From Embleya scabrispora DSM 41855 (GTDB taxonomy: Bacteria > Actinomycetota > Actinomycetes > Streptomycetales > Streptomycetaceae): a stretch of 64,000 nt of DNA. The notes beneath the pieces were generated by a model that had not been told where the DNA came from, made no database searches, and saw only the letters and a list, made by a program, of their open reading frames with translations. The stretch spans positions 124,194 to 188,193 of the forward strand of contig NZ_KB889640.1 in NCBI RefSeq assembly GCF_000372745.1. Direction: 5' to 3'. Position numbers and translations under genes: made by a program. Shown here one piece after another: positions 34,189-42,836 of this stretch (position 1 is its first letter; each line of letters begins with the position of its first letter).

Positions 34189-34218
34189 CCGGCCCGACCG
34201 TCGAAACGGTCGGGCCGG
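34189..34218. terminator. Second hairpin terminator between codA and hyuB
   Basis: A 13-bp perfect stem closed by a CGAA tetraloop. With the preceding hairpin it isolates two convergent transcription units. Confidence 0.75.
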
Positions 34219-34295
34219 GCTCCGGTGGCGCGGGGTCGACGGGCGCGCGAGGCGGGGACTCGGCCCACCACTCGCGCCCACCGCGCCGGGTCGGT

Positions 34296-36170
34296 CTACA
34301 GCAGGTCCACCGCCGGGTAGGCGTCGCCGCCGGACAGCAGCGCGTAGCCGGGACCGCGGTCGAAGAACGGCTCGACCTCGGGGCGCGATGCGCGAACCGA
34401 GGCGCGCAGCGCGGCGGTTGCCGCCTCGTCCACGGCCAGGTCGTCGCCTTCGCCGGTGAGCACGACGCCGTAGTCGTCGGCCGCGGCGCCGCGCGAGACC
34501 TTGCCCCACTGCACGTCGCGCAGCACCGATTCGGTCTTGCGGTCCAGCGGGTCGCCCCAGCCGCCACCGCCGGTGGTGCGGATCCGGATCACCTCGCCGG
34601 CCTTGACCGGCTCGTCGTCGACCAGGCCCTCCATCTCACGCTCGTTGGGGCCGCCCGGGTCGATCACCACCTGGAAGGAGCGCCCGGCCTTGCCGCCCTT
34701 GACGCCCCAGCAGGACAGGATCGAGCGGTCGGCGATGGACATGAAGGACGCGTCGAGCAGCATCCGGATGTGCTTCTCGTAGCCCAGGCCGCCGCGGAAC
34801 TGCCCGGGGCCGCCGGAGTCGGTGGCCAGTCCGAGCCGCTCGACCAGGAACGGGAAGCGGGATTCGGTGAATTCGGTGGGCAGGTTGCGCGAGTCGGGCA
34901 CCACGTGGATGGTGTCCTCGCCGTCCGCGTAGTAACGCCCGCCGGAACCGCCGCCGAGCACCTCGCGCATCAGGTACGAGCGACCGTCCGCGTCGTGTCC
35001 GTACACACCGGTGTAGCGGATCGTCTCCTGGTCGGCGGGCATCTTGCCGTCGACGGCCTTGGCCAGCACGCCGGCGAGCACGCCGAGCAGGCGCAGGATG
35101 ACGAACGTGCGGGCGTTGGTGGGCGCCGGGAAGATCGGCGTGAGCAGCGTGCCCTTTTCCGGGAACTTCATCTCGATCAGCGGCACCACGCCCTCGTTGA
35201 CGTCGAGCTCGGCCATCCGCTCGGGGGTGTCCGCGAGGTTGCGCAGGATCGGCGCGAGCCACTTCTTGAGGAAGTTGCCGTCCGCGTAGTCGCCGCAGTG
35301 GTTGATCGGACCCTTGGCCTGCCGGGACGTGCCGGTGAAGTCGATGACGATCTTCTCGGGCGTCTTGGTCAGGGTGATCCGCTGCGTGTGCAGCATCGGC
35401 TCGTCCACGCCGTCGTGTTCGGCGTAGTCCTCCCACACGTACTCGCCGTCCGGGATCTTGGACAGGATCTCGCGCCGGTAGGTCTCGGTGGTCTTGTCCA
35501 GGATCGCGTCGAAGCACGCCTCGACGGTCTCCCGGCCGTAGCGCTCGAAGAGTTCGCCCAGTCGACGCGAGCCCATCAGACACGCCGAGCACTCGGCGTC
35601 CAGGTCGGCGGCGAGCGAGTCGGGCATCCGCGAGTTGCGGGTCATGATGCGCAGCGCGGCCTGGTTCGGCACGCCCTGGTCCCACAGCTTGATCGGCGGG
35701 ACCATCAGGCCCTCTTCGTACACGCTGGTCGCACCCGAGGGCATCGACCCGGGGCAGCAGCCGCCGATGTCGTCGTGGTGGCCGAACGCCTGGACGAACG
35801 CGACCACCTGCCCGTCGGCGAAGACGGGAACGGTGACACACAGGTCGGGCAGGTGGCCGATGCCGCCCTCGGACTCGTAGACGTCGTTGTGGAAGAACAC
35901 ATCTCCCGGACGCATCGTCTCCAGCGGGAAGTCCCGGGCCACCGGGTGGACCAGCGCCGAGTACGAACGGCCGGTCAGCTTACGCAACTTGCGGTCGTGG
36001 ATGCCGGCCCGGAAGTCGTGCGCGTCACGGATCATCGGCGAGCGCGAGGTACGGCCGATCGCGGTCTCGACCTCCATCTCGACCGAGGCGAGGGTGCCCT
36101 CGACGATCTCCAGGAGCACGGGGTCCACACCGTGCAGCGCGTCCTGCGGGGTGGTGGCGGTGGCGCTCAT
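34296..36170 (-). CDS. hyuB: Hydantoinase B/oxoprolinase family subunit
   Basis: A 624-residue HyuB protein with family segments VFFHNDVYESEGGIGHLPDL, VQAFGHHDDIGGCCPGSMP, DFTGTSRQAKGPINHCGDYA and GGPGQFRGGLGYEKHI. HyuA/HyuB enzymes open five-membered cyclic imides or lactams with ATP (N-methylhydantoinase, 5-oxoprolinase) or, in related carboxylases, add CO2. It follows hyuA by 2 bases; GGGAG lies 9 bases before the ATG. The likely substrate is a hydantoin-like ring, in line with the nitrogen-heterocycle theme, but acetone/acetophenone carboxylase relatives cannot be fully excluded. Confidence 0.88.
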   Translation of the reverse strand: MSATATTPQDALHGVDPVLLEIVEGTLASVEMEVETAIGRTSRSPMIRDAHDFRAGIHDRKLRKLTGRSYSALVHPVARDFPLETMRPGDVFFHNDVYESEGGIGHLPDLCVTVPVFADGQVVAFVQAFGHHDDIGGCCPGSMPSGATSVYEEGLMVPPIKLWDQGVPNQAALRIMTRNSRMPDSLAADLDAECSACLMGSRRLGELFERYGRETVEACFDAILDKTTETYRREILSKIPDGEYVWEDYAEHDGVDEPMLHTQRITLTKTPEKIVIDFTGTSRQAKGPINHCGDYADGNFLKKWLAPILRNLADTPERMAELDVNEGVVPLIEMKFPEKGTLLTPIFPAPTNARTFVILRLLGVLAGVLAKAVDGKMPADQETIRYTGVYGHDADGRSYLMREVLGGGSGGRYYADGEDTIHVVPDSRNLPTEFTESRFPFLVERLGLATDSGGPGQFRGGLGYEKHIRMLLDASFMSIADRSILSCWGVKGGKAGRSFQVVIDPGGPNEREMEGLVDDEPVKAGEVIRIRTTGGGGWGDPLDRKTESVLRDVQWGKVSRGAAADDYGVVLTGEGDDLAVDEAATAALRASVRASRPEVEPFFDRGPGYALLSGGDAYPAVDLL

Positions 36171-36172
36171 GC

Positions 36173-38317
36173 TCAGGCTCCCTTCGAGGCGGTGTCGGCG
36201 GCGTCGCGGGTGACCACGACGTTGCCGTAGGTGTCCACGCGGGCGTCGAAGCCCGGGTGGATCGGGATGGTGGAGCCGAACTCCTCGATGATGGCCGGGC
36301 CGCGGACCAGGTCGCCCGGGGCCAGTTCGGCGCGCGCGTACACGGCGGTGTCCAGGTAGCCGTCGCGGTCGACGAAGCACACCGGGCGGGTGCCGGTCCG
36401 GGCCCGCTCGACGTCGCCGTCGCGGCCGGGCAGTTCGCGCAGTTCGGGGCGGCGGATCGGGCCGACGCCGGTGACCCGCAGGTTCACCCACTCCACGGGC
36501 TGGCTCGCGTCGCCGCGGAAGTTGTAGCCGTACAACTGCTCGTGCGCGGCGTGGAATGCCTCGGCGACGGTGTCGGCGAGCGCGGCGTCGAACGGACCGT
36601 CCGGCACCGGGACGCGCACCTCGAACGCCTGGCCGAAGTAGCGCAGGTCGGCGGTGCGCACGTAGCGGTGGTCCTCGGCCGCGAAGCCCTCCTTGTCGAG
36701 GGCCTCGCCCGCCTTGCCCGCCAGTTCGGCGTAGATGCCCGCCACCTTGGGGTGGTCGAGGTCCGGGTGGCCGCCGACGGCGGTCTGCACGTAGTCGCAG
36801 CGCACGTCGACGGTGAGCAGGCCGAAGGCCGAGACGTTACCGGGGTCGCGCGGCACGATGACGCCGGCGAGGCCGAGGATGTCGATGAGGCGGCACAGCA
36901 GCAGGGAGCCGGAGCCGCCGAAGGTGGCCATGGTGAAGTCGCGGACGTCCAGGCCGCGCTTGACGGTGATCTGCCGCAGCGCGTTGGCCTGGTTCCAGGC
37001 GGAGATCTCCAGGATGCCGGTGGCGCACTGTTCGACACCGATGCCCAGTTCGGCGGCGAACTTGGTCAGGCCCTCGCGGGCGGCGTCCACGTCGAGCGGG
37101 ATCTCGCCGCCGAGCAGGTGCGGGGGGATCCGACCGAGCAGGACGTGCGCGTCGGTGATGGTCGGCTCGGTGCCGCCCTTGCCGTAGCACAGCGGGCCCG
37201 GGTCGGCGCCGGCCGAGCGGGGACCGACCTTGAGCGTGCCCTCGGGCGAGATCCAGGCGATCGAGCCGCCGCCGGCGCCGACGGTGACCACGTCGATCAT
37301 CGGGATCTTGGACGGGTAGCGGCCGATCGAACCCTCGGTGGTCAGCGTCGGCTCGCCGCTCAGGACCACCGACACGTCGGTCGAGGTGCCGCCGCCGTCG
37401 CAGGTGAGCACCTTGTCGAAGCCGGCCTTCTCGGCGATCAGCGCGGCGCCGAGGGCACCGGCGGCCGGACCGGACAAGACCGTGGTGATCGGCTGGTGCA
37501 CGACCTCCTCGGCGGAGAGCACGCCGCCGTTGGACTTCATGATCGCGAACGGCACGCGGCGCGCGGCGTCGGTGCCGCCGGCGGCGGTGAACTCGTCCAG
37601 GCGCCGGCGGATGCCGCTGACGTAGCGGGCCACCCGCGGCTTGACCGCCGCGTCCACGAGCGTGGTCATCGAGCGCTCGTACTCGCGGTATTCGCGCAGT
37701 ACCTCGGAGCTGATCGAGACGATCGCGTCGGGGTGCTCCTCGCGCAGGATCTCGCGCATCCGCAGCTCGTGCGCGGGGTTGGCGTAGGAGTGCAGCAGGC
37801 ACACGCCGATCGTCGCGATGCCCTGCTCGCGCAGTCGACGGGCGGCGGTACGGGCGCCCTCCTCGTCGAACGGGCGGACCTCGTTGCCCTTGTAGTCGAA
37901 CCGGCCGCCGACGGTGTGCACCAGGTCGACGGGCACGATCCGGTCGGGCTTGACCCAGAAGTAGGAGTTGCCGTAGCCGTCCGGGACCGCCTGGCGGGCG
38001 ATCTCCAGGATGTACTCGTAGCCCTCGGTGGTGATGAACCCGAGGCGGTCGATCTTGTCCTCGAGGAGCTGGTTGGTGGCCACCGTGGTTCCGTGCGCGA
38101 CGGCGGTGACGTCGGCTCCGGTGCAGCCGAGCAGGCCCAGCACCTTGTCGATGCCGTTCATGAAGCCGTCGGCCGGGTCGGCGGGCGTGGACGGCGTCTT
38201 GGTGGTGACGAGCTCGCCGGACTCCTCGTCCAGTGCGACCACGTCGGTGAAGGTTCCGCCGGTGTCGATACCGATCCGGATCCGTCGGCGGGGTCCCGCC
38301 GTTGCGGCAGGCGTCAT
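36173..38317 (-). CDS. hyuA: Hydantoinase A/oxoprolinase family subunit
   Basis: A 714-residue HyuA protein with the ASKHA nucleotide-binding fold. It has IGIDTGGTFTDVVALD near residue 15, AHGTTVATNQLLED, LSGPAAGALGAA and CDGGGTSTDVSVV (the second phosphate loop), and GSGSLLLCRLIDIL. It couples ATP hydrolysis to ring opening with HyuB. ATG 38317 has GGAG upstream and starts just before the ASKHA domain. The 372-base region upstream is rich in candidate operators, so tight control is likely. Confidence 0.9.
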   Translation of the reverse strand: MTPAATAGPRRRIRIGIDTGGTFTDVVALDEESGELVTTKTPSTPADPADGFMNGIDKVLGLLGCTGADVTAVAHGTTVATNQLLEDKIDRLGFITTEGYEYILEIARQAVPDGYGNSYFWVKPDRIVPVDLVHTVGGRFDYKGNEVRPFDEEGARTAARRLREQGIATIGVCLLHSYANPAHELRMREILREEHPDAIVSISSEVLREYREYERSMTTLVDAAVKPRVARYVSGIRRRLDEFTAAGGTDAARRVPFAIMKSNGGVLSAEEVVHQPITTVLSGPAAGALGAALIAEKAGFDKVLTCDGGGTSTDVSVVLSGEPTLTTEGSIGRYPSKIPMIDVVTVGAGGGSIAWISPEGTLKVGPRSAGADPGPLCYGKGGTEPTITDAHVLLGRIPPHLLGGEIPLDVDAAREGLTKFAAELGIGVEQCATGILEISAWNQANALRQITVKRGLDVRDFTMATFGGSGSLLLCRLIDILGLAGVIVPRDPGNVSAFGLLTVDVRCDYVQTAVGGHPDLDHPKVAGIYAELAGKAGEALDKEGFAAEDHRYVRTADLRYFGQAFEVRVPVPDGPFDAALADTVAEAFHAAHEQLYGYNFRGDASQPVEWVNLRVTGVGPIRRPELRELPGRDGDVERARTGTRPVCFVDRDGYLDTAVYARAELAPGDLVRGPAIIEEFGSTIPIHPGFDARVDTYGNVVVTRDAADTASKGA

Positions 38318-38417
38318 CAGCGCGCTCCAATCGGAGGGGGCAGGTAAATCGCATTCGCGGAGGGCGGGTCGCCCGGCTGCTGTCAGCGATTCAACTTCGC
38401 CACGCCCTGCCACGGAA

Positions 38418-38453
38418 TCGGCAACTTCTGCCAAGGGACTCGGCAACAGTTGG
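38418..38453 (-). promoter_or_regulatory. Candidate operators upstream of hyuA
   Basis: TCGGCAACTTCTGCCAA at 38418-38434 is, on the minus strand, the near-copy of the site at 25275. A second TCGGCAAC at 38439-38446 repeats its half 21 bases on, and the minus strand also carries CCTTGGCA. These resemble the motifs in the first PucR gene. Confidence 0.4.
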
Positions 38454-38501
38454 TGATTCCCGTGAGCAGGCACAAGCGCCCCCGCCGGCGGCACCACCAT
38501 G

Positions 38502-38539
38502 AGGTCTGAACCAATTCGGACGATGAGGTCTGGACCAAT
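38502..38539 (-). promoter_or_regulatory. Chitinase-promoter-type direct repeats
   Basis: On the minus strand TGGTCCAGACCT (38526-38537) and TGGTTCAGACCT (38502-38513) lie 24 bases apart. TGGTCCAGACCT is the 12-bp direct repeat known from Streptomyces chitinase promoters and overlaps DasR-type sites. The nearest minus-strand gene is hyuA; no chitinase is adjacent. Confidence 0.45.
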
Positions 38540-38689
38540 CCACCGAATACTCCCGTCACGCACCCCGCTTCGCGCCCGAACTCACGGGAAAGGAAGGGAA
38601 GTTGCCGGGAATTCGAAACGACTCGGATAGGGTCGGCGCACGCGGATGTCGCAGAGGGTGACTCCACGACGCACCGACGGGAAGCAGCC

Positions 38690-39538
38690 GTGGTCGAGCG
38701 CGAGCAGGACGAGTGGGGCTTTTCCACACCACCGGCGGGCGAGTCGCCGGAGGAATGGGCACCGACCGGCATCGACGTCACGGTGCCCAGCGTCGCCCGG
38801 GTGTACGACGCCATCCTGGGCGGCAAGAACAACTTCGCGGTGGACCGCGCGATAGCCGACGAGGCGCTCAAGGATCTGACCAACGAGGGCGCCTGGGCCA
38901 ACCGACACATCCTGGCCCGCGGCGTGCGCTACCTGGCGTCCGAGGGCATCGACCAGTTCGTGGACCTGGGATCCGGGCTGCCGACGGTGCAGAACACGCA
39001 CGAGGTCGCCCAGGAAATGAACCCGAACGCCGCAGTCGTGTACGTGGACAACGACCCGATCGTGCTCGCCCACGGTCGCGCGCTGCTCGCCGACAACCAC
39101 CGCACCCGGGTGGTCACCGCCGACCTGCGCGACCCGGCGGACGTGCTCGCCCGCCCGGAGCTGCGCGAACTGGTGGACCTGACGCGGCCGGTGGGCCTGC
39201 TCCTGGTGGGGGTCCTGCACCACCTCGCCGACCACGAGGACCCGGCCGGCGTGGTCCGCGCCTACCGTGACGCACTGGCGCCGGGGAGCTACATCTTCAT
39301 CACCCACTTCTGCGACTCCACTCCGGAGGGGCGGGCCTTGGAGAAGATTTTCCTGAGCCGGCTGGGCAGCGGACGCTTCCGCGCCCTGGAGGAGATCGAG
39401 GGCTACTTCGAGGGCCTGGAACCGGTCGAACCCGGCGTGGTCCTGCTGCCGCTGTGGCGTCCGGACGAGCCGGTGACCGAGCCGCTCAGCCCCGAGGGTC
39501 ACCTGTCGGTCGGCGGCATCGGCCGGCTGCCCCGATAG
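38690..39538 (+). CDS. DUF574-type SAM-dependent methyltransferase
   Basis: A 282-residue member of the actinomycete SAM-dependent methyltransferase family once called DUF574. Hallmarks are the N-terminal PSVARVYDAILGGKNNFAVD, then the SAM loop FVDLGSGLPTVQNTHEVAQ, VYVDNDPIVLAHGRALL, and DLTRPVGLLLVGVLHHL. The family is greatly expanded in Streptomyces and relatives, and its substrates are mostly unknown. GTG 38690 is the start that the frame allows; no strong ribosome site precedes it. It is divergent from hyuA. Confidence 0.85.
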   Translation: MVEREQDEWGFSTPPAGESPEEWAPTGIDVTVPSVARVYDAILGGKNNFAVDRAIADEALKDLTNEGAWANRHILARGVRYLASEGIDQFVDLGSGLPTVQNTHEVAQEMNPNAAVVYVDNDPIVLAHGRALLADNHRTRVVTADLRDPADVLARPELRELVDLTRPVGLLLVGVLHHLADHEDPAGVVRAYRDALAPGSYIFITHFCDSTPEGRALEKIFLSRLGSGRFRALEEIEGYFEGLEPVEPGVVLLPLWRPDEPVTEPLSPEGHLSVGGIGRLPR

Positions 39539-39606
39539 CCTCGACGTCCGACCGTCACCGCCGCCCGCCTCGCCCGGCCCCCTCGCTCGACCCCCTCGGG
39601 AGCACC

Positions 39607-40548
39607 ATGAAGATCGCCATCCTCGACGACTACCAGGACGTGGCCCGGGGTCTGGCCGACTGGGATTCGCTCGGCGCGGACGTCCGGGTGTTCACCGAGC
39701 CGTTCGCGGACGCGGCCGCGGTGGCGCGGGCGCTGGCGGGCTTCGCGGTGATCGTCGCGATGCGCGAGCGCACCCGGTTTCCGGCCGACGTGCTGGCCGG
39801 ATTGGCCGGCCTGCGGCTCCTGGTCACCACCGGACCGGTGAACGCGGCCATCGACGTCGCCGCCGCGCGCGAGCTGGGCATCGTGGTGTGCGGGACCGGA
39901 TACGTCGCGTACCCGACCGCCGAGCTGACCTGGGCGCTGATCCTGGCCGCCGCCCGCAACCTCCCGGCCCAGGTGCACTCGATGCGCGAGGGAGGCTGGC
40001 AGGTCGGGCTCGGCGTCGGATTGCGCGGCAAGGTGCTCGGCCTGCTGGGCCTGGGCCGGCTCGGCACGGAGGTGGCCCGGATCGGTCAGGCGTTCGGCAT
40101 GGAGTGCGTGGCCTGGAGCGGGAACCTCACCGTCGAACGGGCCGCCGAACACGGCGTGACCGCGGTGGCCCGGGACGAGTTGTTCGCCCGCGCCGACGTG
40201 CTCTCCATCCACACCGTGCTCAGCGCCCGTACCCGGGGCCTGGTCGGCGCGGCCGAGCTGGGGCTGATGAAGCCGACCGCGATCCTGGTGAACACCTCGC
40301 GTGGCCCGATCGTGGACGAGGCCGCGTTGCTGGGCACGCTGCGCGCGGGGTCGATCGCCGCGGCGGCGCTGGACGTCTTCGACGTCGAGCCGCTGCCCGC
40401 CGACCACCCGCTGCGCGGCTTGGACAACGTGGTCCTCACACCGCACGTCGGCTACGTCACGCGCGAGTTGTACGAGACGTTCTACCGCGACGCGGTCGAG
40501 GACATCGCCGCCTTCCGCGCGGGCCGGCCGATCCGCGTGCTCGAGTAG
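39607..40548 (+). CDS. D-isomer-specific 2-hydroxyacid dehydrogenase family protein
   Basis: A 313-residue NAD-dependent dehydrogenase. The dinucleotide loop is LLGLGRLGTEVARIG, and the catalytic Arg, Glu and His lie in NTSRGPIVDE, DVEPLPADHPLR and LTPHVGYVT. The family reduces 2-oxoacids or oxidises D-2-hydroxyacids. GGGAG stands 7 bases before ATG 39607. It lies 68 bases after the methyltransferase gene, with no functional link that I can see. Glyoxylate or phosphoglycerate-like substrates are possible, but nothing in the sequence fixes the substrate. Confidence 0.85.
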   Translation: MKIAILDDYQDVARGLADWDSLGADVRVFTEPFADAAAVARALAGFAVIVAMRERTRFPADVLAGLAGLRLLVTTGPVNAAIDVAAARELGIVVCGTGYVAYPTAELTWALILAAARNLPAQVHSMREGGWQVGLGVGLRGKVLGLLGLGRLGTEVARIGQAFGMECVAWSGNLTVERAAEHGVTAVARDELFARADVLSIHTVLSARTRGLVGAAELGLMKPTAILVNTSRGPIVDEAALLGTLRAGSIAAAALDVFDVEPLPADHPLRGLDNVVLTPHVGYVTRELYETFYRDAVEDIAAFRAGRPIRVLE

Positions 40549-40592
40549 CCGGTCGCACGGGCCGGAAGGCCGATGCGCCGGCGCGAGGGGCC

Positions 40593-40610
40593 GATCGACC
40601 TTCGTCGATC
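40593..40610. terminator. Short hairpin between convergent genes
   Basis: A 7-bp perfect stem (GATCGAC/GTCGATC) with a CTTC loop lies between the dehydrogenase stop and the DUF3040 stop. A second GC-rich palindrome follows at 40618-40637 inside the DUF3040 gene. Confidence 0.5.
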
Positions 40611-41079
40611 ACCGTGTCCGGCCCGGTTCCGGGCCGGGGTCGTCAGGGTCGCTGCCTCGGTCGTGGCCCGTGCGCGTCCGACCCTGTACCTGGGTGGGAT
40701 CAGCCCGATGCGGCACCTGCGCCGCACCTCGGGCGTCCGGGCGCAGCCACCGCAGGTATCCGAACACGCCCACCACGAGCAGCATGAGCACGGTCACGCA
40801 GATCGCCGCCTGCTCGACCGCCGCGGCGCCGGTGAGGAGCGCGGCTACCAACAGGCCCATCGCCGCGCCCGACAAGATCAGGGCCGACCACTTCGATATG
40901 GCCGTGCAATCGGGTACTCGGACCCGCACGCGACGGCGACGCGGAGCCGAGGCGGGCATCGGGTCCTCGAACACACGCAGAAGCGCGACGAGCTGTTCGT
41001 CCTGTAGAAGCGACTTCTCCAGCCGCGCGAGGGCCCGACGTTCCCGGGCCGAAAGCGTAGGTCCGTCCACCACATCCAC
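40609..41079 (-). CDS. DUF3040-type small membrane protein
   Basis: A 156-residue protein with the DUF3040 N-terminal pattern (LSARERRALARLEKSLLQDE) followed by two transmembrane helices (about residues 62-82 and 90-108) and a charged tail. DUF3040 proteins are small actinobacterial membrane proteins of unknown function. The GTG at 41079 is the listed start; GTG 41073 has GGGAGG at better spacing. It is downstream of the SPW-repeat gene on the same strand. Confidence 0.65.
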   Translation of the reverse strand: MDVVDGPTLSARERRALARLEKSLLQDEQLVALLRVFEDPMPASAPRRRRVRVRVPDCTAISKWSALILSGAAMGLLVAALLTGAAAVEQAAICVTVLMLLVVGVFGYLRWLRPDARGAAQVPHRADPTQVQGRTRTGHDRGSDPDDPGPEPGRTR

Positions 41080-41259
41080 CTCCCACCCGGGAACGCGAGC
41101 GGGGCCGAGAGGCGGGGTACGCCGGGCGGTATCCGCCGAGGCGAACCGTTCGCCGGCGGAACCGACCGGCGGCCCGGTCTTGGGTTCGGATCACTCAGAT
41201 TTCGGATCTTTGATCGCATCACCGATTCGTGTGCCGTCTCGGATCACCGATGCGGATCG

Positions 41260-41703
41260 CTACAACCGGCGAAGCCCGACGACGCCTCGCAACGCGAGAA
41301 CGAGTGCCATCAGGCACGCCACGCCGCCCACGATCACGTTGCTCGTGATGGTGCGGGTGGTGTCCACGGCCCCGGTCACGGCCCAGGGGGCCACGATCGT
41401 CCAGGCGCCGATGCAGAACGCGGCCCAGCTCATCGCATGCGTGCGCTCGTAGGCGGAACCGAAGCCGCCCATCAGAAACGCGAGCGCCACGCCGCAGATC
41501 AGGTTGACCGTCGCCAGAGTCGTGAAGCCGTTGAACCCCACGATCCACGGGGACGCCGCCAGGTACACGCCACACAGCGTGCCCAGGGCTTCCGCCGCCT
41601 GTGCCATCGGACCGCTCGCGGCCCGTTCCGAGCGAACTCGGAGGGAGACTATGTCCGGATGCTGGTCAATCGGTGACGCTGTCGACGAGGACACGTCCAC
41701 CAC
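41260..41703 (-). CDS. SPW-repeat membrane protein
   Basis: A 147-residue protein with four predicted membrane segments and two SPW-type repeats, ASPWIVGF (about residue 50) and VAPWAV (about 106). SPW-repeat proteins are widespread small membrane proteins of unknown function. The GTG start at 41703 opens a 35-residue polar N-terminus. The next gene on the strand encodes another small membrane protein, so both may respond to the same envelope signal. Confidence 0.75.
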   Translation of the reverse strand: MVDVSSSTASPIDQHPDIVSLRVRSERAASGPMAQAAEALGTLCGVYLAASPWIVGFNGFTTLATVNLICGVALAFLMGGFGSAYERTHAMSWAAFCIGAWTIVAPWAVTGAVDTTRTITSNVIVGGVACLMALVLALRGVVGLRRL

Positions 41704-41835
41704 CCTCTTTCCGAGGAATCGCGGTCCCCTGGTTGATAGCCATCACACCCATGGCCAACCCACCTAAATCCTAATATTTACCGCATATTTTCCCCATCGT
41801 GCGCTCGCCGTGAGTCGCCGGTTGACACCACCCCT

Positions 41836-41943
41836 GAGGACGCGGGCCTGCTCGACTCGGAACGCATCGGCAAGTGGACCTACTACCGCCGCAACGAGCG
41901 GGCGATCGCCGACTTCGCCGAGCACGTGCGCACCCGACTCTGA
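41836..41943 (+). pseudogene. ArsR-family regulator C-terminal remnant
   Basis: The frame reads EDAGLLDSERIGKWTYYRR and then NERAIADFAEHVRTRL before TGA. That is the wing and last helix of an ArsR/SmtB regulator (the usual form is AGLVxxERxGRWxYYRL). No recognition helix or start codon precedes it in frame. The DNA just upstream (41740-41800) is unusually AT-rich. This is a fragment left by deletion. The rest of the 41704-42073 gap shows nothing else. Confidence 0.5.
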
Positions 41944-42073
41944 CCGGATCGGAACGGATCATCCCCGCCGTGTTCCACCCGGTGTTCTTCTCGGTCGCGC
42001 CGGCCACCGCGGCGAAGCCGGTGCCCGCGCGGGACGCGATCCGGGCCACCACGCGCGTGTTCGCCTGGGACGC

Positions 42074-42829
42074 TCAGGACGTGGGCTCGGTGAGCGCGGC
42101 GATCAGCGCGCGATACTCCTCCTTCATCGGCAGCTCCCGCTCCACCCGCGCCCGCCGCCGCACGGCCGCGACCTCGACCTCGCGCACCGGGTCGTAGCCG
42201 ACGCGCTCGAAGCTCTCCCACCACACGCCGACCCCGCGCCGCTGCCACGCGGGCAGTTCGGCGAAGTTCACGCCGTGTGCGAAGAGCAACTCGTTCTTGT
42301 CCGCCTTCGAACTCCGCGCCAACACCTGCGTGGCGGCCCGGGCGGACTTGCCGTCCTTGCGCAGCGTCCAGTAGCACCAGCCGTTGAGCGCGCACCGCGC
42401 GGCGTCGGCCTGCCGCCAGGAGAAGTAGTCGACCACGTCACCGACGCTCGTCCCCATCCAGATGCGGCTGTCGAAGTGAGCCGGTATGCCCGCCCGGTGG
42501 GTGAACGTCGCGGACGCGATCCCGGCGGTCACCGAGACCAGCTTCTCCACCTCCCGCCCGAACATGTCGAACGACGGGTCCAGCAGGACCGATATCTCAT
42601 CGCTCTCGGTGTAGGCGTAGCGGGCGTCCAGTTCGGTGAACAGCGTCTGCGCGGTCTCGGCCATGAGCGCACCGAACCGCTCGTCGAAGGGCTTGTCGAA
42701 GTGTTCCTCGGTGAAGCGGGAGAACGACCGACCGTCCACCCTGATCACCGTCCACGCACCGGGCAGCAACACCAACGAGTGGAACCACTCCCGCGACCGT
42801 TGCATCGCCTCGAACCGATCGGCGTCCAT
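42074..42829 (-). CDS. Thg1-like 3'-5' RNA polymerase
   Basis: A 251-residue homologue of tRNA-His guanylyltransferase. The palm-domain metal motifs are IRVDGRSFSRFT (D32) and YTESDEISVLL (S76-D77-E78). The family signatures FGREVEKLVSV, WRQADAARCALNGWCYW and KNELLFAHGVNFAELPAWQRRG are all present. Bacterial Thg1-like proteins add nucleotides in the 3'-5' direction to 5'-truncated tRNAs, a repair reaction. A P-loop kinase gene ends 7 bases upstream, so the two are co-transcribed. Confidence 0.88.
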   Translation of the reverse strand: MDADRFEAMQRSREWFHSLVLLPGAWTVIRVDGRSFSRFTEEHFDKPFDERFGALMAETAQTLFTELDARYAYTESDEISVLLDPSFDMFGREVEKLVSVTAGIASATFTHRAGIPAHFDSRIWMGTSVGDVVDYFSWRQADAARCALNGWCYWTLRKDGKSARAATQVLARSSKADKNELLFAHGVNFAELPAWQRRGVGVWWESFERVGYDPVREVEVAAVRRRARVERELPMKEEYRALIAALTEPTS

Positions 42830-42836
42830 CGCCCCG

